From NCBI GenBank assembly GCA_002011745.1, contig MTOU01000010.1, positions 1 through 37,945 of the forward strand: DNA of 37,945 bases, written 5' to 3'. The stretch comes from Nitrospirae bacterium JdFR-85. Its GTDB lineage: Bacteria > Nitrospirota > Thermodesulfovibrionia > Thermodesulfovibrionales > JdFR-85. Each line of letters begins with the position of its first letter. Within the stretch, counting starts at the first letter, position 1. The notes beneath the pieces were generated by a model. The model did no database searches. It worked only from the letters and a program-made list of their open reading frames with translations, and was not told the DNA's origin. The translations under genes were made by a program, and so were the position numbers. Below, one piece after another: positions 1 through 7,578 of the stretch.

Positions 1-902
1 CTGTATATAGCCTTGAAGGCAGGAGTTATTACAAACATGTCTTCCAATTCTATAGAACGGCTCTTCTCCTCTTCACTCATAAGTTCTTCATAGAGTTTTT
101 CTCCAGGCTTTGCACCCACTTCTATGATTTTGATATCAGAGGGCTCATACCCGTATCTGGGAGCAAGAATCTCTATCATCACCTCAGCAAGATCAGGAAT
201 CCTTACAACAGGCATCTTTGTTACAAAGACCTCACCACCCTTTGCTATTGTGAGGGATTTCAGCACCAGATAGGCGGCCTCTTTTATTGTCATAATGAAG
301 CGGGTCATCCTCATGTCAGTAACTGTTACAGGGCCTCCCTTCTTAATCTGTTTCATAAACACAGGGACAACCGAGCCTCTGGAGCCTATGACATTGCCGA
401 ATCTTGTACTGCTGAATACTGTAGTGCGATTATTTCTAAGTGCATTTGCTGCTGTTATAAGTTTTTCCCCCATGAGCTTGGAAGCTCCCATTACATTAGT
501 AGGGTTCACTGCCTTGTCACTGCTGGTGAAAAGGACATATTTTACATTGCATGCAGTGGCTGCCCTGATGATGTTCTCCACGCCAATGATATTTGTCTGG
601 ACTACATCAAAGGGATTGTATTCTGAAAGAATAACATGTTTGAAAGCTGCTGCATGGATTATTATATCCACACCCTCAGCAAGTTTCTTTATTTTTTCAA
701 AATCTCTTACATCTCCAAGAAAACAGTGGACATTAGTGCTGCTGGAGTACTCTTCCATTAAAAAGAAGACCTCTGATTCGTTGTTGTCCATGAGCCGTAG
801 TTCTTCTGGTTCACACTCATGGAGTAATCTAACAATCTCCCGCCCTACTGTACCTGTAGCGCCTGTTACAAGAATCCTTTGGTTTTTATAAAATTCTTTC
901 AT
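1..902 (-). CDS. CapD/FlaA1-type nucleotide-sugar 4,6-dehydratase (3' end outside window)
   Basis: This is an extended short-chain dehydrogenase of the polysaccharide-biosynthesis CapD/FlaA1/PseB family, which typically dehydrates UDP-GlcNAc in the cytoplasm on the way to modified surface sugars. About 300 residues are visible and the frame is still open at base 1, so the gene is partial. Residues 14-20 (GATGTVG) form the NAD(P)-binding Gly-rich loop. TSSDKA followed by MGASK carries the family version of the catalytic region, where Met replaces the usual Tyr of YxxxK. RMTRFIMT further on is also characteristic. It has no N-terminal membrane segments, so it is the short soluble type rather than the membrane-anchored one. 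The ATG at 902 has no clear Shine-Dalgarno; an extended -10 lies about 40 bases upstream. The neighbouring UDP-HexNAc dehydrogenase supports a capsule, O-antigen or EPS role. The exact substrate and stereochemistry cannot be read from the sequence. Confidence 0.9.
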   Translation of the reverse strand, partial: MKEFYKNQRILVTGATGTVGREIVRLLHECEPEELRLMDNNESEVFFLMEEYSSSTNVHCFLGDVRDFEKIKKLAEGVDIIIHAAAFKHVILSEYNPFDVVQTNIIGVENIIRAATACNVKYVLFTSSDKAVNPTNVMGASKLMGEKLITAANALRNNRTTVFSSTRFGNVIGSRGSVVPVFMKQIKKGGPVTVTDMRMTRFIMTIKEAAYLVLKSLTIAKGGEVFVTKMPVVRIPDLAEVMIEILAPRYGYEPSDIKIIEVGAKPGEKLYEELMSEEEKSRSIELEDMFVITPAFKAIY

Positions 903-940
903 TATGTTTATTTAGGATAAAAGAATTTACTATTTTTGCT

Positions 941-949
941 ATTATATCA
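941..949 (-). promoter_or_regulatory. Extended -10 promoter for the CapD-like gene
   Basis: Reading the minus strand, TG at 949-948, one base, then TATAAT at 946-941 forms a perfect extended -10. It lies in the AT-rich 83-base gap between the two nucleotide-sugar genes, about 40 bases before the ATG at 902. No good -35 is seen at the right spacing, as is common for extended -10 promoters. It suggests an internal promoter within the sugar gene cluster. Confidence 0.45.
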
Positions 950-985
950 TTTATTTAGCATTGGGTACTTATTGTTAAAAAGAAT

Positions 986-2293
986 TTATGCCTTAAAGAT
1001 CTTCTTGCTGTTTATACCATGCCTTGAGAAGGCATTCCTGGTATCAACAATACATTTTGCATGTTTCTCAATAAAAGAATAATCATACACTGAATGATCA
1101 GTAACGAGCAGAACCAGGTCTGACTCTTTTAATACATCCTCAGTTAGCTCAACTGAAGTCATATCTATATCGGGATAGTGGCGATGGCCTCTGCATACAG
1201 GTACATAGGGGTCGTTGTACATCACCTCAGCACCATGGTTCTTCAAGAGTTGGATGATCTTCAGAGCAGGAGACTCTCTCTGGTCATCCACATCCCTCTT
1301 GTAGGCGACTCCAAGGACAAGTACTTTAGCACCATTGAGTGTCTTTTTAAATTTATTCAGCACATGTATTGTCTTTTCCACTACATAATAGGGCATATAA
1401 GTATTAATCTCACCAGCCAGTTCTATAAATCTGGTATTAAACTCATACTCCTTGGCCTTCCAGGTGAGATAGAAGGGATCTATGGGAATACAGTGACCAC
1501 CAAGCCCAGGGCCTGGATAGAATACCTGAAAGCCAAAGGGTTTTGTCTTTGCAGCCTCTATTACCTCCCATATATCTATACCCATCCTGTCAAAGAGTAT
1601 CTTTAACTCATTCACAAGAGCAATGTTTACAGCACGATAAATATTCTCAAGTAATTTTGTCGCCTCTGCCACCTTTGGTGAGGATACAGGCACGGTCTCT
1701 ACAACAATCTGCTCATAAAGGGCCTTAGCAACTTCAAGACATCTGTCTGAATAGCCCCCTACCACCTTTGGGATAGCATGGGTTGGAAAGTCTTTATTAT
1801 TAGGGTCCTCTCTTTCAGGAGAGTAGGCAAGATAGAAGTCCTCACCGGCCTTCAGTCCTGTCTCCTCAAGAATGGGTTTCATTTCTTCTTCTGTGGTGCC
1901 AGGGTATGTGGTAGACTCAAGCACGATGAGCTGGCCTCTTCTCAGATACTGGGCAACTGTCTTTGTAGTATTCACCACATAGGTCATATCAGGCTCGCGG
2001 TATTTATTAAGTGGGGTAGGCACACACAGGATAATACAGTCCATATCGCGGAGTCTTGAGAAATCTGAAGTAGGTTCAAAGAGTTTTGAATACTGAGTTA
2101 TGAGTGCAGAATCAATGTGTTTTATATAACTTTTCCCCTCTCTTAATAGCTTAACCTTCTCTTCATCAATATCAAATCCTACTACGCGAAACCCTGCCCT
2201 GCAGAATTCAAATACAAGTGGCAGGCCCACATAGCCAAGGCCAATAATTCCAATAAAGGCCTTTCTTGCTTTTATAAGGCTAAGTAGATTCAT
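986..2293 (-). CDS. wbpA: UDP-N-acetylhexosamine 6-dehydrogenase (WbpA/TviB-like)
   Basis: This cytoplasmic nucleotide-sugar dehydrogenase oxidises C6 of a UDP-HexNAc to the uronic acid in two NAD-dependent steps. The protein has 435 residues, normal for the UDP-glucose/GDP-mannose dehydrogenase superfamily. The N-terminal Rossmann motif GIIGLGYVGLPL lies at residues 15-26. The central catalytic Cys is in GPGLGGHCIPIDP, near residue 267, and the following PFYLTWKAKE matches the WbpA (UDP-GlcNAc) group better than Ugd or AlgD. The C-terminal UDP-binding domain contains VLGVAYKRDVDDQRESP. The start at 2293 is chosen from the family N-terminus because no clear Shine-Dalgarno precedes it. It is followed by the CapD-like gene after 83 bases. 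Together they would supply an uronic-acid or dideoxy sugar precursor for surface polysaccharide. GlcNAc versus ManNAc specificity is inferred, not proven. Confidence 0.88.
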   Translation of the reverse strand: MNLLSLIKARKAFIGIIGLGYVGLPLVFEFCRAGFRVVGFDIDEEKVKLLREGKSYIKHIDSALITQYSKLFEPTSDFSRLRDMDCIILCVPTPLNKYREPDMTYVVNTTKTVAQYLRRGQLIVLESTTYPGTTEEEMKPILEETGLKAGEDFYLAYSPEREDPNNKDFPTHAIPKVVGGYSDRCLEVAKALYEQIVVETVPVSSPKVAEATKLLENIYRAVNIALVNELKILFDRMGIDIWEVIEAAKTKPFGFQVFYPGPGLGGHCIPIDPFYLTWKAKEYEFNTRFIELAGEINTYMPYYVVEKTIHVLNKFKKTLNGAKVLVLGVAYKRDVDDQRESPALKIIQLLKNHGAEVMYNDPYVPVCRGHRHYPDIDMTSVELTEDVLKESDLVLLVTDHSVYDYSFIEKHAKCIVDTRNAFSRHGINSKKIFKA

Positions 2294-2319
2294 AAATAGA
2301 ATAGTTGTGTTCTTGGAGA

Positions 2320-2731
2320 TTAAAGGGGCAATTCATATGAGAAATACAGCTTAATACCTTTCTGTTCTGCATACTTTCTTGCAAGAAGAGAAGCTTGATA
2401 GGTCACTGCAATCAGCATCTTCTCGCCTTCCAGAACACTCTCTGCTTTCTTAATGAATCTTATAAATGCATCTATATTAGTCTTCTTTAGTTGGGTCTTA
2501 CTCTCACCCTTCTGGGCCTCAGCGAGTTCTTCTACTACAGCTTCAAGCCTTGTTAGTCTCTGCTCAGTTCTTCGTTCGGCTTCAGTAAGCTCTGCCACGG
2601 TATCTTTGCCTCCTTTGTACGGTGTTAAAAGTTCACTATCCACTCTCCCTATCGCCTCTGCAATTTTCTTAGCAGCGGAAGGAGTGATCTCATCCTTATA
2701 GTTCTTCGTATATTCGAAGAGTATCTATCAT
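2320..2731 (-). pseudogene. Frameshifted, shortened coiled-coil/nuclease-family protein remnant
   Basis: The minus-strand ATG at 2731 opens MIDTLRIYEEL and stops at TAA. Shifting by one base around position 2697 continues it as KDEITPSAAKKIAEAIG, so one extra T appears to have split the gene. The downstream frame has an apparent GTG start at 2643. It contains a charged coiled coil (LTEAERRTEQRLTRLEAVV) and then jumps to a short C-terminal segment ending KGIKLYFSYELPL. From recall of the family, such proteins (restriction-like DUF1640/DUF3782 type, common in thermophiles) carry a PD-(D/E)XK-like core between these parts. That core seems to be missing here, so the gene has probably suffered both a frameshift and an internal deletion. 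The 107-residue remainder could still be translated. The family assignment is by resemblance only. Confidence 0.5.
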
Positions 2732-2806
2732 GATAAAAAAATTATAACATAGATGGATTTGTTAAGGTTTTTTATTGTGTCTAATTGTGTTTATCAGAGT
2801 TTTTAT

Positions 2807-2959
2807 TCAAAAGAGTCGGGGTAGAATGAATTTGCCCACAATCAACCCTGCGACAATTGCAATAATAAAGGCCCAATATCTACGCCAGAGCGTTTTAATA
2901 CGACGTTTGGTTGTCTTTCCCTTTATGGATTTATATCTTTTATGATCTTTTTTTTCCAT
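2807..2959 (-). CDS. 50-residue single-pass membrane protein, function unknown
   Basis: A short reading frame from ATG at 2959 to TGA at 2807 encodes a very basic N-terminal half (residues 1-27, many Lys and Arg) followed by one hydrophobic helix, about residues 29-47, containing WAFIIAIVAGLIVG, and the C-terminus PRLF. By the positive-inside rule the N-terminus would face the cytoplasm. No family is recognised. The coding composition (a TM segment with Gly spacing, flanked by Trp/Arg/Tyr) is unlike random AT-rich DNA. No clear Shine-Dalgarno is present, and its 5' end overlaps the preceding small frame by 37 bases, which could allow translational coupling. A -35/-10 pair at 3130-3102 could supply the transcript. 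Confidence 0.5.
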   Translation of the reverse strand: MEKKDHKRYKSIKGKTTKRRIKTLWRRYWAFIIAIVAGLIVGKFILPRLF

Positions 2960-3111
2960 TTTTTAAATTTGTTGACAGGCTCAATAATTACATATGTAAT
3001 TTGATCTGGCCGGAAGTCAACAAAAACCTTCTGGATGCTTTTGGTTTGTGATGAAACAGAAATTTTTAATATCCCTCCTCTTTTAGAAGACTGATGATAT
3101 ATATTTAGCAT
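2923..3111 (-). CDS. Short hypothetical reading frame, start uncertain
   Basis: An open frame ends at 2923 and overlaps the 50-residue membrane protein. Its later part (KISVSSQTKSIQ, then FVDFRPDQITYVIIEP and a Lys-rich tail) alternates polar and hydrophobic residues like beta strands. The only ATG (3111) lies between the -35 and -10 elements of a good promoter, so it would not be on that transcript. Inside the transcript there is a strong Shine-Dalgarno (GGAGGG, 3078-3073), but the codons at the right distance are ATA and ATT (3063). If the frame is real it may use a rare ATT start, giving about 46 residues. It has no recognised homologue, and it may instead be an untranslated leader of the downstream small gene. 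Confidence 0.3.
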   Translation of the reverse strand: MLNIYHQSSKRGGILKISVSSQTKSIQKVFVDFRPDQITYVIIEPVNKFKKWKKKIIKDINP

Positions 3112-3130
3112 ATTAATTGGTTATTGTCAA
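3102..3130 (-). promoter_or_regulatory. Sigma-70 type promoter for the small-gene pair
   Basis: On the minus strand a perfect -35 TTGACA (3130-3125), a 17-base spacer and TAAATA (3107-3102) form a strong candidate promoter in the gap downstream of cysC. It would drive the two overlapping small reading frames at 3063-2807 and possibly the genes beyond. Confidence 0.5.
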
Positions 3131-3156
3131 GGAAAAAATAAGTGCGGAATACTTTT

Positions 3157-3774
3157 TCATTCATGGACTATTTTAAGTATTTCTCTTTTAAATAAAATGT
3201 CCATTATTCTGTTGACACTCTCTTCTACAGACAGTTCCTTTGTGTCCAGTATTATATCCGGATTTTCTGGTTCCTCATAGGGAGATGAAATCCCTGTAAA
3301 CTCCTTTATTTCTCCTCTACGCGCTTTCTGATAATGACCCTTTTTGTCCCTTTTCTCACATACCTCAACAGGGCATCTGCAGTAGACCTCTATGAAGTTT
3401 TCCCCTCCCACAAGCCTCTTTACTTTCTCTCTGTCTTCCTTGAAGGGAGATACAAAGGCTGTGATAGCTATGACTCCTGCCTCGAGAAATAACTTGATCA
3501 TCTCGCCTATACGACGGATATTCTCTGCCCGGTCTTGTCGGCTGAAACCGAGGTCTGAACAGAGGCCATGTCTCACATTATCTCCATCGAACACAAAGGT
3601 TCGGCATCCCAGTTCATACAGACGCCTCTCAAGGGCATGACCAATTGTTGATTTCCCAGAGCTTGGAAGTCCCGTGAACCAGACACAGACACTGCGGTGT
3701 CCATTCAGCCTTTCACGATCTCTTCTTGTTACATGAGGATTATGCCAGACAACATTGTTGTTCTTCTCAGACAC
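3157..3774 (-). CDS. cysC: Adenylyl-sulfate (APS) kinase
   Basis: APS kinase phosphorylates adenosine 5'-phosphosulfate with ATP to give PAPS, the sulfuryl donor for sulfated metabolites and polysaccharides or for assimilation. The 205-residue length fits the family. The Walker A P-loop GLPSSGKST is at residues 35-43, followed by FDGDNVRHGLCSDLGFS (substrate-binding DGDN and RxGL), ENIRRIGE, the AFVSPFKEDR segment, and the late FTGISSPYEEPENPD motif. The gene starts with GTG at 3774 preceded by AAAGGAG, which decides the start. No sulfate adenylyltransferase is next to it. It sits alone in an exopolysaccharide region, so a role in making PAPS for sulfated surface glycan is plausible, but that is inference. 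Confidence 0.95.
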   Translation of the reverse strand: MSEKNNNVVWHNPHVTRRDRERLNGHRSVCVWFTGLPSSGKSTIGHALERRLYELGCRTFVFDGDNVRHGLCSDLGFSRQDRAENIRRIGEMIKLFLEAGVIAITAFVSPFKEDREKVKRLVGGENFIEVYCRCPVEVCEKRDKKGHYQKARRGEIKEFTGISSPYEEPENPDIILDTKELSVEESVNRIMDILFKREILKIVHE

Positions 3775-3816
3775 TTTCTAACTCCTTTCATCAAGATTTT
3801 GTGTATTAATTAAGGA

Positions 3817-4155
3817 CTATTTATTATACTTCTTTAGATCCTTTTTTAACTTCTCTATCTCAAGCCTTATTTTTTCATGCTTCCTGCATCTTTTCTTTCA
3901 GAAACTTGTTGTGTCAGTTCTGTCTTCTTTATGCCCGCAGCTGTAAGTATATATCTAAAGGCTATCCTATTTCTTGAATTTTTAAATCTCTGTGTCTTTT
4001 ACAAAACCTTTGTTTATAAGGCTTTTAAATAGATAGTTTGCTTTTTCCAGGCTGATACCAAGCCCTTTGGATAGTTCTCTCTGAGATATCTCAGGATGTT
4101 GTGAAAGTAACCTGAGTGTTTTAAGATATTTTGATATATTGTGAATGGAGAATGT
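3817..4155 (-). pseudogene. Degenerate MarR-type EPS-associated transcriptional regulator
   Basis: Three minus-strand segments in different frames join into one recognisable protein. The first (about 4150-3995) gives a winged-helix HTH: YLKTLRLLSQ, HPEISQRELSKGLGISLE, then ANYLFKSLINKGFVKD, ending at a TAA. The next frame gives FKNSRNRIAFRYILTAAG then IKKTELTQQ. The third gives the C-terminal coiled coil KIRLEIEKLKKDLKKYNK with its own stop TAG at 3817. The order and content match the EPS-associated MarR-like regulators found beside exopolysaccharide clusters. At least two frameshifts plus stops mean no intact product. This explains most of the otherwise empty 548 bases between cysC and malQ. 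The remainder (about 4156-4263) is AT-rich with nothing else recognisable before the malQ promoter. Confidence 0.75.
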
Positions 4156-4263
4156 AAAAAAGCAAGCTACCGCTTCTTCAAGGATTCAGTTTCCTTTCAA
4201 TTTGTTATATGTTAAGAAGGCTGTGTTCAAGCAGTAAATTAATTCTATCACAAAGTTTATTTT

Positions 4264-4293
4264 TTGTAAAGAGATGAAAAATCATTATATAAT
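4264..4293 (+). promoter_or_regulatory. malQ promoter
   Basis: A near-consensus -35 TTGTAA (4264-4269), an 18-base spacer and a perfect -10 TATAAT (4288-4293) lie 30 bases before the malQ start. A Shine-Dalgarno AGGGAGG (4311-4317) follows, five bases from the GTG. It likely drives the malQ-GH13 pair. Confidence 0.65.
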
Positions 4294-4322
4294 TCAAAAA
4301 TAGATTTGTAAGGGAGGCCCCT

Positions 4323-5819
4323 GTGAACAGAAGCAGTGGTATTCTGCTACATGTTACATCTCTGCCCTCGAGGTTTGGGATAGGAGATTTTGGTCCAGAA
4401 GCATACCGGTTTGTTGATTTCCTGAATCAAGCTGGCCAAAGGCTCTGGCAGATCCTCCCCCTGAATCCCGCCACTGCAGATTCAGGAAACTCTCCATACA
4501 ATAGCTACTCTGCTTTTGCTATGAATCCGCTCTTTCTCAGTCCAGAATTTCTTGTAAAGGAGGGATTTCTTAAAGATGCAGATATAGAAAAACATGTGTT
4601 TTCTCCTAAAAGATACATTGATTATTCAGAAGTATATAAATTTAAAGAGAGGTTGCTCACCATCGTCTTTCAGAGGTGTGGGCCATGGATTGAGAAAGAT
4701 GATGAATTTAAGAGATTTCAGGCTGACAATAGCTACTGGCTTGAGGACTATGCCCTTTTTAAGGCCTTAAAGGAACGCTTTATGGGGAAGGTCTGGAGTA
4801 GATGGCCTGAAGATATACGCTATCGCGAGCCAGAAGCAATAAATAGATGGAAAGAAAGATTAAGAGAGAAGGTGTTGAAGGAAAAGGTTTCTCAGTTTCT
4901 CACCTTCAGGCAGTGGATTCTGCTCAAGAAGTTTTGTAATGAAAGAGGTGTTAAGGTCTTTGGTGATATGCCTGTATATGTGAGCTATGATAGTGCTGAT
5001 GTATGGGCCCATCATGAGATATTCAAACTAAATGAGAAGAGAGAGATGACTCATATGGCTGGAGTACCTCCAGATTATTTCAGTGCCAATGGTCAACTAT
5101 GGGGTAATCCCCTTTATAAATGGGAGGTGCTAAAAGAGAGGAATTATGACTGGTGGATTAAACGCCTTGAGCATAACCTCAGGCTCTTTGATGTGCTAAG
5201 GATAGACCACTTTAGGGGATTTGTGGCCTACTGGGAGGTGGAGGCAACAGCAGAGAGTGCACTGTCTGGCAGATGGGTAGAAGCACCTGCAAAGGATTTT
5301 TTCTCAAGGCTCCTCCAGATATTTGGAAGGCTTCCTATTATTGCTGAAGATCTTGGATTTATTACACCTGATGTAAGGGAAATAATGGACTACTTTGGTT
5401 TCCCTGGGATGAAGGTGCTTCTTTTTGCCTTCAATGAAGACAATCCACAACATCCCTATCTTCCCCATAACTATAAAGAGAATTTTGTAGTCTATACAGG
5501 CACGCATGATACTAATACTGTGGTGGGATGGTTCAGGAGAGAGGCGACGAGAGATATGAAACGGAGGCTTTCAGAGTATATAGGTAGAAGAGTCTCAGAA
5601 AGGAATGTCCACTGGGAGATGATACGACTCGCCATGGCCTCTGTTGCTCGTATTGCGATAATTCCGATGCAGGATTTGCTGGGGCTTCCAGAAGAGGCTC
5701 GGATGAATCTTCCATCAAGCAGGGATGGTAACTGGAGATGGAGGGTCCTTAAAAAGGAGCTTACCAGTGTACTTGCAAAAAGGCTTAGAAGAATGACACT
5801 TATATATGGAAGACTCTAA
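4323..5819 (+). CDS. malQ: 4-alpha-glucanotransferase (amylomaltase)
   Basis: This GH77 enzyme transfers alpha-1,4-glucan segments between maltodextrins and releases glucose; it works in the cytoplasm on glycogen or maltodextrin. The 498-residue length and the opening RSSGILLHVTSLPSRFGIGD are typical. QLWGNPLYKW is a family landmark. The nucleophile Asp is in VLRIDHFRG (about residue 295), the acid/base Glu in IIAEDLGFITPDV (about 341), and GTHDTNTVVGWF carries the third carboxylate. It starts with GTG at 4323, set by the AGGGAGG site just upstream. It is followed after eight bases by a GH13 glycosidase, so the two probably form an operon for intracellular alpha-glucan turnover. Confidence 0.96.
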   Translation: MNRSSGILLHVTSLPSRFGIGDFGPEAYRFVDFLNQAGQRLWQILPLNPATADSGNSPYNSYSAFAMNPLFLSPEFLVKEGFLKDADIEKHVFSPKRYIDYSEVYKFKERLLTIVFQRCGPWIEKDDEFKRFQADNSYWLEDYALFKALKERFMGKVWSRWPEDIRYREPEAINRWKERLREKVLKEKVSQFLTFRQWILLKKFCNERGVKVFGDMPVYVSYDSADVWAHHEIFKLNEKREMTHMAGVPPDYFSANGQLWGNPLYKWEVLKERNYDWWIKRLEHNLRLFDVLRIDHFRGFVAYWEVEATAESALSGRWVEAPAKDFFSRLLQIFGRLPIIAEDLGFITPDVREIMDYFGFPGMKVLLFAFNEDNPQHPYLPHNYKENFVVYTGTHDTNTVVGWFRREATRDMKRRLSEYIGRRVSERNVHWEMIRLAMASVARIAIIPMQDLLGLPEEARMNLPSSRDGNWRWRVLKKELTSVLAKRLRRMTLIYGRL

Positions 5820-5827
5820 GGATACAG

Positions 5828-7300
5828 ATGAAAGGACATAGAAGACTCTTAGAGATAAATACAGTGCTCTGGCTTTCAGAGTTGTCTGAGAATTATGGAG
5901 AGTCCTTCAGTCTGGCAGATGTGCCTGATGAGGAACTGGATCGGTTCAGAAAAACCGGATTTGATTACATATGGTTCATGGGAGTATGGAAGAGGAGTCG
6001 AAGGGGATTTGAGATATTTCGTCAGAGCAGAGATTTTGATGCCTTCCGTCCTATACTTGATGCTACCTTGCCAGGCTGGACAGAGGATGACCTCATAGGC
6101 TCTCCTTATTCCATAGCCAGCTACGAGCCAGATCCATTAGTTGGTACATGGGATGACCTTAAAAGACTGAGGGAGAGGCTTCATGAAAGGAATATGGGCC
6201 TTGTTCTTGACTTTGTTCCAAATCATACTGGTCCTGATTTCCCTTGGGTGAGTCAAAATCCAGAATTCTACATTCTTGTAGATGAGAGAGAGTATATAAG
6301 AAATCCATCAAATTATACGGTTATTGAGAAAGACGAAAATAGATGGTATTTTGCCAGAGGACGGGATCCATACTTTCCTCCATGGACAGATACCCTCCAG
6401 TTAAACCACTTTAATCCCCATATGAGGAGAGCACTTGTTGAGGAGTTGAAGAAGATATCCACATATTGTGATGGTGTAAGGTGTGATATGGCGATGCTTG
6501 TTCTTAACGATATATTCCAGAATGTATGGGGATGGGCAAAGGAGAATAATGTCTATGAAGAGCAGAAAGAGGAATTCTGGACAGTGGTTCGTGCCTCTGT
6601 GCCAGAGCTTATCCTCATTGCAGAGGCATACTGGGACACAGAGCGAAGACTTCAGCAAATGGGCTTTGATTATGTCTATGACAAAGGACTCTATGACCGG
6701 CTAAGATACGCTTCTTGTACTGATCTAATCATGTATCTTAAAGCAGATGTGAGCTATCAGGAGAGACTTCTGAGGTTTATTGAGAATCATGATGAGGAAC
6801 GGGCAGCCTCTGTGTTCCCGAAAGACAGGCTAATGGCCTCTGCCATTCTGTTTTCAACCCTTCCAGGGATGAAGCTCTATCACCATGGACAGCTTGAAGG
6901 AAGAAAGACAAAGGTGCCTCTTCAGCTCAGACGGGCCAAAAGAGAAGAGCCTGACCAGGAGATGTTCTCCTTTTACAAGAGACTGCTTGAGTTGACCAGT
7001 GTTAGAGTCTTTTTCTCAGGCAGATGGGAGCTTCTTGAGGTTCCTTCTGATTCGGATATTATTTCCTATGTTTGGTCAATAGAGGATGAGATGATTGTTG
7101 TGGTTGTCAATTTTTCACCACATCCGTCTTCTGGAAGAGTTTACCTAAAAGGATTAAATGAGCAGAGGCAGTTTTTTCTGAAAGAACTTTGGCAGGAAGC
7201 AGAGACAGTTATAACAGGACTTAAGCTCCAAACAGAGGGGATTCATATAGAGTTGAAAGGATATGAGTGGAGAATTTTTTATTTAGTTGGGAGTAATTAA
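5828..7300 (+). CDS. GH13 alpha-amylase-family glycosidase
   Basis: This is a (beta/alpha)8-barrel glycoside hydrolase of family GH13, 490 residues. The four conserved regions are visible: LVLDFVPNHTG (region I), CDGVRCDMAML with the nucleophile Asp near residue 220 (region II), LILIAEAYWD with the acid/base Glu near 266 (region III), and RFIENHDEERAA with the transition-state Asp near 321 (region IV). There is no signal peptide, so it acts in the cytoplasm. The C-terminal 100 residues look like the usual beta-sandwich domain C (VVNFSPHPSSGRVYLKG). It is translated right after malQ, with AAGGA of its Shine-Dalgarno overlapping the malQ stop. The specific activity (alpha-amylase, maltodextrin hydrolase or transferase) cannot be fixed from the motifs. 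Confidence 0.9.
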   Translation: MKGHRRLLEINTVLWLSELSENYGESFSLADVPDEELDRFRKTGFDYIWFMGVWKRSRRGFEIFRQSRDFDAFRPILDATLPGWTEDDLIGSPYSIASYEPDPLVGTWDDLKRLRERLHERNMGLVLDFVPNHTGPDFPWVSQNPEFYILVDEREYIRNPSNYTVIEKDENRWYFARGRDPYFPPWTDTLQLNHFNPHMRRALVEELKKISTYCDGVRCDMAMLVLNDIFQNVWGWAKENNVYEEQKEEFWTVVRASVPELILIAEAYWDTERRLQQMGFDYVYDKGLYDRLRYASCTDLIMYLKADVSYQERLLRFIENHDEERAASVFPKDRLMASAILFSTLPGMKLYHHGQLEGRKTKVPLQLRRAKREEPDQEMFSFYKRLLELTSVRVFFSGRWELLEVPSDSDIISYVWSIEDEMIVVVVNFSPHPSSGRVYLKGLNEQRQFFLKELWQEAETVITGLKLQTEGIHIELKGYEWRIFYLVGSN

Positions 7301-7320
7301 ATATATGACCCCTTATGGTT

Positions 7321-7350
7321 TTGATGGGTGGGGGTGGAATATGTTAAAAT
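7321..7350 (+). promoter_or_regulatory. Candidate promoter for yacG
   Basis: TTGATG (7321-7326), an 18-base G-rich spacer and TAAAAT (7345-7350), with TG close upstream of the -10, precede yacG by about 33 bases. Both hexamers differ from consensus at one or two positions. Confidence 0.35.
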
Positions 7351-7383
7351 GAGGTAATAATATTCGGCCTGCCTACAAGGGTT

Positions 7384-7578
7384 ATGAAGATAAGATGTCC
7401 CATATGTAAGGATCTAACCACATGGGAAGAGAATCCATACAGACCCTTCTGTTCAGAGAGATGTAAGTTGATTGACCTGGGGGCCTGGGCTTCAGAGTTT
7501 TACAGGATCCCGGGTGAGTCAATATCGAGGACCGAAGATGGAGATATTCAGGAAAATCGCAGAACAGAGGATTATTGA
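7384..7578 (+). CDS. yacG: YacG-type zinc protein (DNA gyrase inhibitor family)
   Basis: A 64-residue protein with the YacG zinc-ribbon: CPIC at residues 5-8 and C24-x3-C28 within [16 protein letters not shown]. coli YacG binds GyrB and inhibits gyrase; the zinc knuckle and the following [16 protein letters not shown] helix are the conserved part. Start ATG 7384 follows AAGGG at suitable spacing. The polar C-terminal 20 residues are not conserved and are read through the 5' end of the next gene (41-base overlap in another frame), so expression is probably coupled. The family call is firm; gyrase inhibition in this organism is assumed. Confidence 0.9.
   Translation: MKIRCPICKDLTTWEENPYRPFCSERCKLIDLGAWASEFYRIPGESISRTEDGDIQENRRTEDY

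Noticed and set aside
295-891. 198-codon plus-strand frame opposite the CapD-like gene
   Set aside because: It is the antisense shadow of a clear SDR gene; no ribosome binding site and no recognisable protein features.
4145-4237. 30-codon plus-strand frame (MENVKKQATASSRIQ...) before malQ
   Set aside because: No ribosome binding site, ends before the malQ promoter, and overlaps the remains of the regulator pseudogene; best explained by chance.
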